A stretch of 64,000 nt of DNA from an uncultured Acetatifactor sp. (GTDB taxonomy: Bacteria > Bacillota > Clostridia > Lachnospirales > Lachnospiraceae): contig CANQNT010000011.1 in NCBI GenBank assembly GCA_947625255.1, positions 48,650 through 112,649 of the forward strand, in the 5' to 3' direction. Below the pieces are notes generated by a model, which saw nothing but the letters and a program-made list of their open reading frames with translations, had not been told where the DNA came from and searched no databases. Of the stretch, positions 35,533 through 44,162 are shown piece after piece (the first letter of the stretch is position 1; each line of letters opens with the position of its first letter). Position numbers and translations under genes: made by a program.

Positions 35533-37842
35533 ATGACAGAAGAAAAAAAAGATGAGATTTTTGATGAGGGAGGAATCAGCAAATTAGAGGATTTTACGGC
35601 TCCTGAGGAACTTTATCAGGACCTTATTGATCATGTCCGTAAATATCATCCCAGCGATGACCTCTCTTTGATCACCAAGGCTTACAAGGTTGCCAGTGAA
35701 GCCCATAAGGATCAGCGGCGCAAGTCGGGAGAGCCCTATATTATTCATCCGCTGAACGTGGCGATCATCCTTGCCGATTTGGAACTGGATAAGGAAACGA
35801 TCGTGGCGGGACTTTTGCACGACGTGGTGGAGGATACCTCCATGACGGAAGAGGAACTGGTCCGGGAATTCGGTGAAGACGTGGCTCAGTTGGTGGATGG
35901 GGTGACGAAGCTGGAGAAACTGCCTCTTTCCCGGACGGACCAGTCGGATGTGAAGCTGGAGATGCAGGCCGAGAATCTGCGTAAGATGTTTTTGGCTATG
36001 GCCAAGGATATCCGTGTCATTTTGATCAAGCTGGCGGACCGGCTCCATAATATGCGTACATTGAAGTATCAGAAAGAAGAAAGCCAGCAGCGTATCGCCA
36101 AGGAGACCCTGGAAATTTACTCGCCCATCGCTCAAAGGCTGGGCATCAGCAAGATTAAGATTGAACTGGACGACTTGTCCCTGAAATATCTGGAACCCGA
36201 TGTTTATTATGATCTGGTGGATAAGATCGCGGTGCGCAAATCCGTCCGTGAAAAGTACATCCAGAGCATCGTGGACGAGGTGGGCACCCATATCTCCAAT
36301 GCGGGCATTAAGGCCAAGGTGGATGGGCGTATCAAGCATTTTTTCAGTATTTATAAAAAGATGGTGAACCAGAATAAGACCCTGGATCAGATCTATGACT
36401 TGTTCGCGGTGCGCATTATTGTGGACACGGTCAAGGACTGTTACGCGGCGTTGGGAGTTATCCATGAAATGTATAAGCCGATTCCAGGGCGTTTTAAGGA
36501 TTATATCGCCATGCCCAAGCCCAATATGTACCAGTCGCTGCATACCACGGTGATCGGCAGCACGGGCCAGCCTTTCGAGGTCCAGATTCGGACCTTTGAG
36601 ATGCACAAGGCCGCGGAATACGGAATTGCCGCCCATTGGAAGTATAAAGAGGCTTCCGATGGCAAAAAGGTGGAGACGCAGGAAGAAGAAAAGCTGGTAT
36701 GGCTCAGACAGATTCTGGAATGGCAGCAGGATATGTCGGACAATAGGGAATTCATGAACCTGTTAAAGAGCGATTTGGATCTTTTCTCCGACAGCGTGTA
36801 CTGCTTCACTCCTACCGGAGATGTGAAGACCTTGCCTGCCGGTTCCACAACCATAGATTTTGCTTACAGCATCCATTCCGCCGTGGGAAACAAGATGGTG
36901 GGGGCCAGGGTAAACGGGAAACTGGTGACTATCGACTACCGGATCAACAATGGAGACCGTATCGAGATCATTACTTCCCAGAACTCCAAGGGCCCCAGCC
37001 GAGATTGGCTGAATTTGGTCAAGAGCACGCAGGCTAAGAATAAGATCAATCAATGGTTCCGGCAGGAACTGAAAGAAGACAATATCATCAAGGGCAGGGA
37101 GCTGCTGAACGCTTATTGTAAAAACCGTGTCATCCCCCTTTCTGATTTGATGAAGCCGGATTATATGAACGCGGTGATGCGCAAATATGGTTTCCGGGAT
37201 TGGGATTCTGTTATGGCGGCGATCGGTCATGGCGGACTCAAGGAAGGCCAGGTCGTCAATCGGATGCAGGAATTGTATGACCGCGACCACAAGAAGGTCC
37301 TGACCAATGAGGAGGTCCTGGAAGGAATCGCCCAGGCGAACGCCCAGAACGCCAACAAGCCGGTGGCCATGAAGGCCAAGAGCAAGAGCGGCATCGTGGT
37401 CAGGGGAATCGCGGATTTGTCCGTGCGCTTTTCCAAGTGCTGTTCGCCGGTTCCGGGGGACGAGATCGTGGGCTTCGTTACAAGAGGACGGGGGATTTCC
37501 ATCCACCGGACGGATTGCGTCAATATGTTGAATCTTCCCGAGATTGAGCGGGCCAGATTGATTGACGCGGAATGGCAGGCTCCGGAGGCCGTTGCCAGTG
37601 AGAAATACGAGGTCGGCATCAAGATTTACGCGAATGACCGGAATGGCCTGCTGGCGGACATTTCCAAGGCGTTGACGGAGAAGAATATCAATATACTTTC
37701 CATGAACACGACCACCAACAAGCAGGGGCTGGCGACCTTACAGACCACCTTTGAGATTTCCGGCAGGGAAGAGTTGAACCGTGTCATTGAAAAGATTCAG
37801 AGTATTGAGAGCGTGGTTGACATAGAAAGGACGACGGGCTGA
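35533..37842 (+). CDS. relA: Bifunctional (p)ppGpp synthetase/hydrolase
   Basis: Rel enzyme of the stringent response, 769 aa. The N-terminal HD hydrolase has AGLLHDVVEDTSMTEEEL near residue 95 and LADRLHNMRTL near 170, so hydrolase activity is likely retained. The synthetase domain follows (about 235-400, FAVRIIVDTVKDCYAALG), then TGS (about 410-470, VYCFTPTGDVKTLP), a helical/zinc-finger-like region with SKCCSPVPGDEIVGF near 635, and a C-terminal ACT domain. The stop overlaps the next gene's start. Confidence 0.96.
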   Translation: MTEEKKDEIFDEGGISKLEDFTAPEELYQDLIDHVRKYHPSDDLSLITKAYKVASEAHKDQRRKSGEPYIIHPLNVAIILADLELDKETIVAGLLHDVVEDTSMTEEELVREFGEDVAQLVDGVTKLEKLPLSRTDQSDVKLEMQAENLRKMFLAMAKDIRVILIKLADRLHNMRTLKYQKEESQQRIAKETLEIYSPIAQRLGISKIKIELDDLSLKYLEPDVYYDLVDKIAVRKSVREKYIQSIVDEVGTHISNAGIKAKVDGRIKHFFSIYKKMVNQNKTLDQIYDLFAVRIIVDTVKDCYAALGVIHEMYKPIPGRFKDYIAMPKPNMYQSLHTTVIGSTGQPFEVQIRTFEMHKAAEYGIAAHWKYKEASDGKKVETQEEEKLVWLRQILEWQQDMSDNREFMNLLKSDLDLFSDSVYCFTPTGDVKTLPAGSTTIDFAYSIHSAVGNKMVGARVNGKLVTIDYRINNGDRIEIITSQNSKGPSRDWLNLVKSTQAKNKINQWFRQELKEDNIIKGRELLNAYCKNRVIPLSDLMKPDYMNAVMRKYGFRDWDSVMAAIGHGGLKEGQVVNRMQELYDRDHKKVLTNEEVLEGIAQANAQNANKPVAMKAKSKSGIVVRGIADLSVRFSKCCSPVPGDEIVGFVTRGRGISIHRTDCVNMLNLPEIERARLIDAEWQAPEAVASEKYEVGIKIYANDRNGLLADISKALTEKNINILSMNTTTNKQGLATLQTTFEISGREELNRVIEKIQSIESVVDIERTTG

Positions 37843-38474
37843 TGGCGGAGATCAAGATTGGAAGAATCGTGCTGGGGATGGCCCAGACCAACTGTTACTT
37901 TTTGTACCTGGAGGGTGGGAAGGACTGTATCGTGGTTGACCCCGCGGACCAGGGCGGCAATATCTATAAGGCATTGACCAAGAATGGCTTTGAAGTCAAG
38001 GCCATCCTGTTGACCCACGGACATTTTGACCATATCTGGGGAACAAAGGAGCTTCGGGAACTGTCAGGGGCGAAGCTGTACGCGCTGGAAGGGGAGAAGA
38101 AGCTGCTTTCCAATGCCCGTGTCAATGTATCCGCACAGACGGGACGGCCCTATACCGTGGAGGCGGATGAGTATTTTCAGGATGGGGATGAACGGACTTT
38201 TGCGGGAATGCGGTTTCGTGTGATTGCCACGCCGGGACATACGGAGGGCAGCTGCTGTTATTATTTTCCGGACGCAGGGTTCCTGGTCAGCGGAGATACC
38301 TTGTTCCAGGAATCCGTAGGGAGGACGGATCTTCCTACCGGCAGTATGTCGCAGCTGATCCGTTCCATCAGGGAGAAGCTGTTTTTGCTGCCGGAGGAGA
38401 CGAAAGTCTATCCGGGCCACGGAGACAGTACCACCATCGGACTGGAAAAGCAATACAATCCATTCTGTCAGTAG
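37842..38474 (+). CDS. MBL-fold metallo-hydrolase (glyoxalase II-like)
   Basis: 210 aa metallo-beta-lactamase fold. The metal motif HGHFDH is near residue 57, followed by TPGHTEGSCCYYF near 130, SGDTLF near 150 and the C-terminal PGHGDSTT. Similar proteins follow rel in many Clostridia; activity is probably hydrolysis of a small thioester or phosphoester, but the substrate is unknown. The start overlaps the relA stop by one base (TGATG), so translation is coupled. Confidence 0.9.
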   Translation: MAEIKIGRIVLGMAQTNCYFLYLEGGKDCIVVDPADQGGNIYKALTKNGFEVKAILLTHGHFDHIWGTKELRELSGAKLYALEGEKKLLSNARVNVSAQTGRPYTVEADEYFQDGDERTFAGMRFRVIATPGHTEGSCCYYFPDAGFLVSGDTLFQESVGRTDLPTGSMSQLIRSIREKLFLLPEETKVYPGHGDSTTIGLEKQYNPFCQ

Positions 38475-38484
38475 CGGGAAACGA

Positions 38485-38516
38485 GGGCAAGGGCCGAAAG
38501 GGTTCTTGCCCCTTTT
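38485..38516 (+). terminator. Hairpin before hemZ
   Basis: Stem 38485-38491 with 38505-38511, followed by CTTTT. It could terminate or attenuate read-through from relA into hemZ. Confidence 0.55.
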
Positions 38517-38533
38517 ACGGAAAATAGGATGAA

Positions 38534-40024
38534 ATGATGTTAGTAGTTGAGATCAATCGGGCGAATTATGAATATGACGTGAATTCCATCGTGAAGGCAT
38601 TTTTCCCTGCGGAAACAGTGCGCGTGCTGACACCGGAAACCGGTCAGGCGAAGCGTGAGCTTCTGGAGGGGGAGGTGGAGCTGCACATTCAGCTCTCGGA
38701 GGAGGGCGCGGTTATCAAGTGGCACGATCAGCCTTTTCCCATAACCTGGCGTTATGATCCGAAAGCGGAGGAGGGGGATACGTACAAGAATGGCTTTAAG
38801 CGCTTCCTCTATAAGAGCCTGGAGCAGAGGACGGGGAAGCAGCTTCCCTGGGGGGCCCTTACCGGCATCCGTCCCACGAAAATCGCTTATGCCATGCTGG
38901 AACAGGGGAAAAGCGAGGAGGAAATACTGCGCTTTTATCAGAAGAAATATTTTGCCAGCCGGGAAAAAAGTCTTTTGAGCATTAACATTGCCGGGCGGGA
39001 GCGGGAGCTTTTGGCCGACCTGCATTATGAGGACGGCTATAGCCTTTATCTTGGCATCCCTTTTTGTCCCACCACTTGCCTGTATTGTTCCTTTCCGTCT
39101 TTCGCCATCGGGGTTTATCGTCAAAAAGTGGAGCGGTATCTGGACTGCCTGATTAAGGAGATGGAGTATGTGTCCGCCCATTACGGACACAAGGTATTGG
39201 ATACCGTCTATATCGGAGGAGGAACCCCCACGACCCTGGAACCGGAGCAGCTGGATCGTCTGCTGGGGCGGTTAAAAAGCCTTTTTGATTTCGGAACCGT
39301 GGGGGAATTTACCGTGGAAGCGGGCCGCGCCGACAGTATTACTAAGGACAAGCTGGCGGTATTGCGCAAGCATGGCGTTACCCGGATCTCCATCAATCCC
39401 CAGACCATGAAGCAGGAGACGCTGGATCTCATCGGCCGCAGACATACCGTGGAGCAGGTGGAGGAAGCCTATGGATTGGCCCGGGAGCTGGGATTTGACA
39501 ATATCAATATGGACATGATTCTGGGGCTGCCCGGCGAGACGCCGGAGGATGTGCGCCATACCATCGACCGTATCAAATCCCTGGGACCGGACAGCCTTAC
39601 AGTACATTCTCTGGCCATTAAGCGCGCTTCCCGCTTAAGCCGGTGGATTCAGGAAAACGGTGTTTCGGCTCTGAGCAATACGGATGAGACCATGGAGATC
39701 GCGGCGCAGGGTGCTCTTTCGTTGGGGATGAAGCCCTATTATCTCTATCGTCAGAAAAATATGTCCGGCAATTTTGAAAACGTGGGCTATGCCAGACCGG
39801 GCAAGTACGGCCTTTATAATATTTTAATTATGGAGGAGAAACAGACGATCATCGCCCTGGGAGCCGGCAGCATCAGCAAACTGGTTCTGCCGGACGGCCG
39901 CATTGTGCGGGCGGAGAACGTGAAAGAAGTCAGCCTCTATCTGGAGAAAATTGACGAGATGCTGGAGCGAAAAGAGGGATTGTTTCAATTGGAGAGGGAC
40001 TATTTTTTTCCAGACAAATGTTGA
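38534..40024 (+). CDS. hemZ: Coproporphyrinogen dehydrogenase HemZ (radical SAM)
   Basis: 496 aa. The radical SAM cluster motif reads PFCPTTCLYCSFPSF near residue 175 (CxxxCxxC), then IGGGTPTTLEPEQL near 225. The N-terminal extension (1-160) is typical of HemZ rather than HemN. Annotated HemZ proteins are presumed oxygen-independent coproporphyrinogen oxidases. The sequence of this branch is also similar to other HemW/HemN-type proteins and the true reaction is not settled. The gene order rel-MBL-hemZ-hisS-aspS is common in the Lachnospiraceae. Confidence 0.88.
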   Translation: MMLVVEINRANYEYDVNSIVKAFFPAETVRVLTPETGQAKRELLEGEVELHIQLSEEGAVIKWHDQPFPITWRYDPKAEEGDTYKNGFKRFLYKSLEQRTGKQLPWGALTGIRPTKIAYAMLEQGKSEEEILRFYQKKYFASREKSLLSINIAGRERELLADLHYEDGYSLYLGIPFCPTTCLYCSFPSFAIGVYRQKVERYLDCLIKEMEYVSAHYGHKVLDTVYIGGGTPTTLEPEQLDRLLGRLKSLFDFGTVGEFTVEAGRADSITKDKLAVLRKHGVTRISINPQTMKQETLDLIGRRHTVEQVEEAYGLARELGFDNINMDMILGLPGETPEDVRHTIDRIKSLGPDSLTVHSLAIKRASRLSRWIQENGVSALSNTDETMEIAAQGALSLGMKPYYLYRQKNMSGNFENVGYARPGKYGLYNILIMEEKQTIIALGAGSISKLVLPDGRIVRAENVKEVSLYLEKIDEMLERKEGLFQLERDYFFPDKC

Positions 40025-40049
40025 CAGCGCTCTGAAAACTCATTATACT
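40021..40049 (+). promoter_or_regulatory. Consensus SigA promoter of hisS
   Basis: TTGACA at 40021-40026, 17 bases, TATACT at 40044-40049. The -35 box includes the hemZ stop codon. The leader before hisS is too short for a T-box. Confidence 0.85.
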
Positions 40050-40093
40050 GTTTGAAAGAAAATAAGGGAAGACATCAGAAAGGGAGAGAATTC

Positions 40094-41356
40094 ATGGCAT
40101 TGATAAAAAAGCCTGTTACCGGGATGAGTGATATATTACCGGAGGAGATGAAGATCAGAGATTACGTGATCGGTGTGATCAAGGAGACCTATGGAAAGTT
40201 TGGTTTTGTCTCCATTGAAACCCCCTGTGTGGAAAGTATCGCAAATCTGAGCAGTAAGCAAGGCGGAGAAAATGAGAAACTGATTTTTAAGATTTTAAAA
40301 AGAGGTGAAAAGCTGAATGTGGAGGCGGCCGCCACGGAGGAAGAGGTGGTGGACAGCGGTCTGCGATACGATCTGACGGTGCCCCTCGTTCGGTTTTATT
40401 CGAATAACGCGGCCAAGCTTCCCTCCCCGTTCAAGGCATTGCAGATTGGAAATGTATGGCGGGCGGACCGTCCCCAGAGAGGAAGATATCGTCAGTTTAT
40501 GCAGTGCGACATCGATATCCTGGGAGAGCCTTCCAATCTGGCCGAGATTGAGTTGATCCTGGCTACCACTACGACGTTGGGCAAACTGGGCTTCCGTAAT
40601 TTCCAGATCCGCATCAATGACCGCAGAATTCTGAAAGCCATGGCTGCTTACAGCGGCTTTGAGGAGGCATCCTGGGACAGTGTGTTTATCACGCTGGACA
40701 AGATGGACAAGATTGGCATGGAAGGCGTGGAGGCGGAGCTTTTGGCGGAGGGCTTTGCCGAGGATATGGTGAAGCGTTATCTGGAACTGTTCAAAGGACT
40801 TGAGGGGGCGCAGGATGGAGTGAGCTACCTGATGGAGCGCCTGGAGGGTTTCCTGGAGCCGGAGGTGGAGCAGAGTCTGCAGGAGATTTTTTCCAGTGTC
40901 CGTGCCACCGGGTCTTCGGATTTTGAGTTGGTTTTCGATCCCACGCTGGTGCGGGGAATGTCATATTACACGGGAACCATTTTTGAAATCGTCATGCCGG
41001 AATTCGGGGCAAGCTGCGCCGGAGGCGGCAGATATGACAAGATGGTGGGACGCTTTACGGGTAAGGACGTTCCTGCCTGCGGCTTTTCCATTGGCTTCGA
41101 GCGCATTATCCTGTTGCTGAAGGAAAGAGGCTTCCAGGTTCCCTCGCAGCCGAAAAGAATTGCCTATCTGGTGGAAAAAGGGATCGGCGGCGACAGGCTT
41201 TGCGAAGTGATTGCTCAGGCCCAGGAAGCCCGTCAGGACGGCACCCAGGTGCTTGTGGCGCGGATGAATAAGAATAAAAAATTCCAGAAAGAGCAGCTTG
41301 AAAAAGAGGGCTATACGGATTTCGTGGAATTTTATAAGGAAGCCTTGAAGAACTGA
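40094..41356 (+). CDS. hisS: Histidyl-tRNA synthetase
   Basis: Class II aminoacyl-tRNA synthetase, 420 aa. RYDLTVPLVRFYSNN (motif 2 region) near 95, QCDIDILGEPSNLAEIE near 140, the histidine-specific GMSYYTGTIFEI and GGRYDKMVGRF near 300, and motif 3 CGFSIGFERI near 330, then an anticodon-binding domain. The start is the ATG at 40094 (MALIKKPVTGMSDILPEE) with AAAGGGAGAG upstream; an in-frame ATG at 40052 would start at the promoter and is rejected. It is followed by aspS, the usual pair. Confidence 0.95.
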   Translation: MALIKKPVTGMSDILPEEMKIRDYVIGVIKETYGKFGFVSIETPCVESIANLSSKQGGENEKLIFKILKRGEKLNVEAAATEEEVVDSGLRYDLTVPLVRFYSNNAAKLPSPFKALQIGNVWRADRPQRGRYRQFMQCDIDILGEPSNLAEIELILATTTTLGKLGFRNFQIRINDRRILKAMAAYSGFEEASWDSVFITLDKMDKIGMEGVEAELLAEGFAEDMVKRYLELFKGLEGAQDGVSYLMERLEGFLEPEVEQSLQEIFSSVRATGSSDFELVFDPTLVRGMSYYTGTIFEIVMPEFGASCAGGGRYDKMVGRFTGKDVPACGFSIGFERIILLLKERGFQVPSQPKRIAYLVEKGIGGDRLCEVIAQAQEARQDGTQVLVARMNKNKKFQKEQLEKEGYTDFVEFYKEALKN

Positions 41357-41388
41357 TCGGACGGGCGAGGAAAGGAAAGGTAGATACA

Positions 41389-43179
41389 ATGGCAGAATCA
41401 ATGAAAGGATTGAAAAGAACGTGCCGCTGCGGCGAGTTGTCCGCGGCCAACATCGGTCAGACCGTGACCGTGATGGGTTGGGTGCAGAAGCAGCGCAACA
41501 AGGGGGGAATCATCTTCGTGGACTTGCGCGACCGTGCCGGCATTCTGCAGGTGATTTTTGAAGAAAGCGAATGCGGTTCCGAGAATTTTGCCAAAGCGGA
41601 GAAGCTGCGCAGCGAATTCGTGGTGGCCGTGGTAGGTATTGTGGCAAAGCGTGAGGGCGGGGCCAATGAAAATCTGGCTACCGGCGAGATCGAGGTACGC
41701 GCCGGCCAGGTGAGGATTTTGTCCGAAGCCGAGACACCGCCTTTTCCTATCGAGGAGGATTCCAAGACCAAGGAAGAGCTGCGCTTAAAATATCGTTATC
41801 TGGATTTGAGAAGACCTGACTTGCAGCGGAATCTGATTCTGCGCAGCAAGATCACCACTACCATCCGTTCCTTTATGAGCGGTGAGGGTTTCCTGGAGAT
41901 CGAAACCCCGATTTTGAACAAGTCCACGCCGGAAGGGGCCAGGGACTATCTGGTACCCAGCCGTATTCATCCGGGATGCTTCTATGCTCTGCCCCAGTCT
42001 CCGCAGATTTTCAAGCAGCTTTTGATGTGTTCCGGCTATGACCGCTATTTCCAGATCGCGAAGTGTTTCCGCGATGAGGACCTGCGGGCGGACAGACAGC
42101 CCGAGTTTACGCAGGTGGATCTGGAGATGTCCTTTGTGGACGTGGATGACGTGATCGATGTGACCGAGAGAATGGTGCAGCGGGTATGCAAAGATGCTAT
42201 CGGCCTGGACGTGGAGCTTCCTCTGAAGCGGATGACCTGGCAGGAGGCCATGAATCGTTTCGGTTCCGATAAGCCGGATACTCGTTTCGGCATGGAGCTT
42301 GTGGATGTATCCACGGTGGCTGCCGGCTGTGGTTTCGGCGTGTTTACTTCCGCCCTGGAAAATGGCGGCAGCGTCCGCGGCATCAACGTCAAGGGACAGG
42401 CGGGAATGCCCCGCAAGAGGATTGACGCGCTGGTGGAGTTCGCCAAAGGCTATGGCGCAAAGGGGCTGGCTTATCTGGCGGTGCAGCCGGACGGCAGTTT
42501 CAAGTCCTCTTTTGCCAAGTTTATGACACCGGAACAGCTGACGGCCCTGGTGGAGGCCATGGGCGGAGAGGCGGGAGACCTTTTGCTGTTTGCCGCGGAT
42601 AAAAACAAGATTGTTTGGAATGTGTTGGGAGCGCTTCGTTGTGAATTGGCGGAGTCCCTGGGACTGGTGGATCATAATCGGTTCAATTTCCTTTGGATCA
42701 CCGAGTTCCCTCTGTTGGAGTGGAGCGAGGAAGAGAATCGTTTCGTTGCCATGCACCATCCCTTTACCATGCCCATGGAAGAGGATCTGGAGCTGTTGGA
42801 TACGGATCCCGGCAGTGTGCGCGCCAAGGCTTATGATATCGTGCTCAATGGCGTGGAGCTGGGCGGCGGCAGCGTGAGGATTTTCCAGAACCATGTGCAG
42901 GAAAAGATGTTCGAGGTGCTGGGCTTCACCAAGGAGCAGGCTTACGACAGATTCGGCTTTTTGCTGAATGCGTTTAAATACGGAGTACCCCCTCACGCAG
43001 GTCTTGCCATCGGTTTGGATCGCTTTGTGATGCTTTTGGTAAAAGCGGAAAGCATTCGTGAGGTGATTGCATTCCCCAAGGTAAAGGATGCTTCCTGTCT
43101 GATGACCAACGCGCCGGACGTGGTGGAACAGATTCAGCTGGATGAGCTTGGTCTGGCATTAAAGAAGACAGAATCATAG
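41389..43179 (+). CDS. aspS: Aspartyl-tRNA synthetase
   Basis: 596 aa, the bacterial form with the GAD insertion. N-terminal OB-fold for the anticodon (MGWVQKQRNKGGIIFVDLRD), class II motif 2 CFRDEDLRADRQPEFTQVD near 220, and motif 3 GLAIGLDRFVMLL near 540. Whether it charges tRNA-Asp only or also tRNA-Asn cannot be read from the sequence. A GAAAGG ribosome site precedes the ATG. It ends the hisS-aspS unit; a terminator follows. Confidence 0.96.
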   Translation: MAESMKGLKRTCRCGELSAANIGQTVTVMGWVQKQRNKGGIIFVDLRDRAGILQVIFEESECGSENFAKAEKLRSEFVVAVVGIVAKREGGANENLATGEIEVRAGQVRILSEAETPPFPIEEDSKTKEELRLKYRYLDLRRPDLQRNLILRSKITTTIRSFMSGEGFLEIETPILNKSTPEGARDYLVPSRIHPGCFYALPQSPQIFKQLLMCSGYDRYFQIAKCFRDEDLRADRQPEFTQVDLEMSFVDVDDVIDVTERMVQRVCKDAIGLDVELPLKRMTWQEAMNRFGSDKPDTRFGMELVDVSTVAAGCGFGVFTSALENGGSVRGINVKGQAGMPRKRIDALVEFAKGYGAKGLAYLAVQPDGSFKSSFAKFMTPEQLTALVEAMGGEAGDLLLFAADKNKIVWNVLGALRCELAESLGLVDHNRFNFLWITEFPLLEWSEEENRFVAMHHPFTMPMEEDLELLDTDPGSVRAKAYDIVLNGVELGGGSVRIFQNHVQEKMFEVLGFTKEQAYDRFGFLLNAFKYGVPPHAGLAIGLDRFVMLLVKAESIREVIAFPKVKDASCLMTNAPDVVEQIQLDELGLALKKTES

Positions 43180-43217
43180 GAAAATATTGCGATGACGACC
43201 GGAAAAAGGGTCGCAAA

Positions 43218-43250
43218 AAAAGGCTGGCGCGAAAACGACAGCCTTTTCTT
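43218..43250 (+). terminator. Terminator after aspS
   Basis: Nine-base stem (43218-43226 with 43239-43247) with an A-rich 5' flank and T-rich 3' side, classic intrinsic form. Confidence 0.75.
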
Positions 43251-43288
43251 AAATGGATTTGGTTCCCGATATGGATCGGAGCGGGCTT

Positions 43289-44023
43289 ATGAGAATTGTG
43301 TATTTGTTGCGTGTTGAGGAATTAAAGGATAAGGAATGTCTGGAGCATTTTCTGCCTTTCGCGGACAGGATTCGTCAGGAAAAGGTGCGCAGGATTTCTT
43401 CCATGGCGGAGAAGGCCCGAAGCCTGGGCGGAGGGCTGTTGCTGCGATATGGGTTGGACTTCTGGAAAGCCTCTAATGGCAATCCGGAAAGGGGGAGTAG
43501 GGAGGTTTTTCACGGGGAGGGCTGCCGCCGACAATTTCTTTCTCTGAAAGAGATTGAGAAAGCCTTGCCTTTTCGGGAGGAACCTTTTTTTTATTATGGT
43601 GCAGGGGGAAAGCCCTATCTGCGGGATCAGGAGCTTTTTTTCAGCCTGTCCCATTCCGGAGATTATGCGGCCTGCGCCATTTCCCAGGGGGAGATCGGCC
43701 TGGATATCCAACAGGTGCGCCAGGCGGACACGGACAGGCTGGCCGCCCGGTTTTATCCTTCACGGGAAAAAGATATTTTGCAGGCGTGTTCGGAGGAAAG
43801 TGACAGACGATTGTTGTTTTATCAATTGTGGGTGCAAAAGGAAAGCTATGGCAAGCTGGAGGGAAGCGGACTGCCAAAGGCTTTGTGCGTCAGTCCCGAA
43901 GCGGAGAAGAGAAGCTTGGGCATCGGACTGGAGGCGTGGCGGTTTCGGGAGGATTATGTGGGCTGCGTTTGCTGGAACGCACAGGAAGATATTGAAAAAA
44001 ACGGCGGTCAAGGAAGATGCTGA
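43289..44023 (+). CDS. 4'-phosphopantetheinyl transferase (Sfp type)
   Basis: Transfers phosphopantetheine from CoA to carrier proteins. 244 aa from the ATG at 43289 (GGAGCGGG upstream). The core motifs are FSLSHSGDYAACAIS near 120, GLDIQQV near 140 (usually G-x-D-x-E; here Gln follows) and LWVQKESYGKLEG near 185. The Sfp type usually serves NRPS, PKS or fatty-acid carriers; no such cluster lies in the window, so its partner is unknown. Confidence 0.85.
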   Translation: MRIVYLLRVEELKDKECLEHFLPFADRIRQEKVRRISSMAEKARSLGGGLLLRYGLDFWKASNGNPERGSREVFHGEGCRRQFLSLKEIEKALPFREEPFFYYGAGGKPYLRDQELFFSLSHSGDYAACAISQGEIGLDIQQVRQADTDRLAARFYPSREKDILQACSEESDRRLLFYQLWVQKESYGKLEGSGLPKALCVSPEAEKRSLGIGLEAWRFREDYVGCVCWNAQEDIEKNGGQGRC

Positions 44024-44077
44024 CGGGAGGATTAGGGGGAGAGGCCAAAGGACCGGCCGGCGAGATATGGAAGCGCC

Positions 44078-44106
44078 TTGCGCCGACCTGGCAGTTATGC
44101 TATAAT
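44078..44106 (+). promoter_or_regulatory. SigA promoter of the ABC exporter-GH42 operon
   Basis: TTGCGC at 44078-44083, 17 bases, TATAAT at 44101-44106 preceded by TG (extended -10). It lies 57 bases before the first ABC gene. Confidence 0.7.
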
Positions 44107-44162
44107 CGTGGCCATAGGGGCTGGTTTTCCCTGGAAGAAAACAAGGTGAACGAGGTACAGTC

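Noticed and set aside
35584..36636. 350-codon open frame on the minus strand
   Set aside because: Antisense shadow of relA with no start signal.
41785..42996. 403-codon open frame on the minus strand
   Set aside because: Antisense shadow of aspS; its composition (His, Gln, Leu) and lack of start signals argue against a gene.
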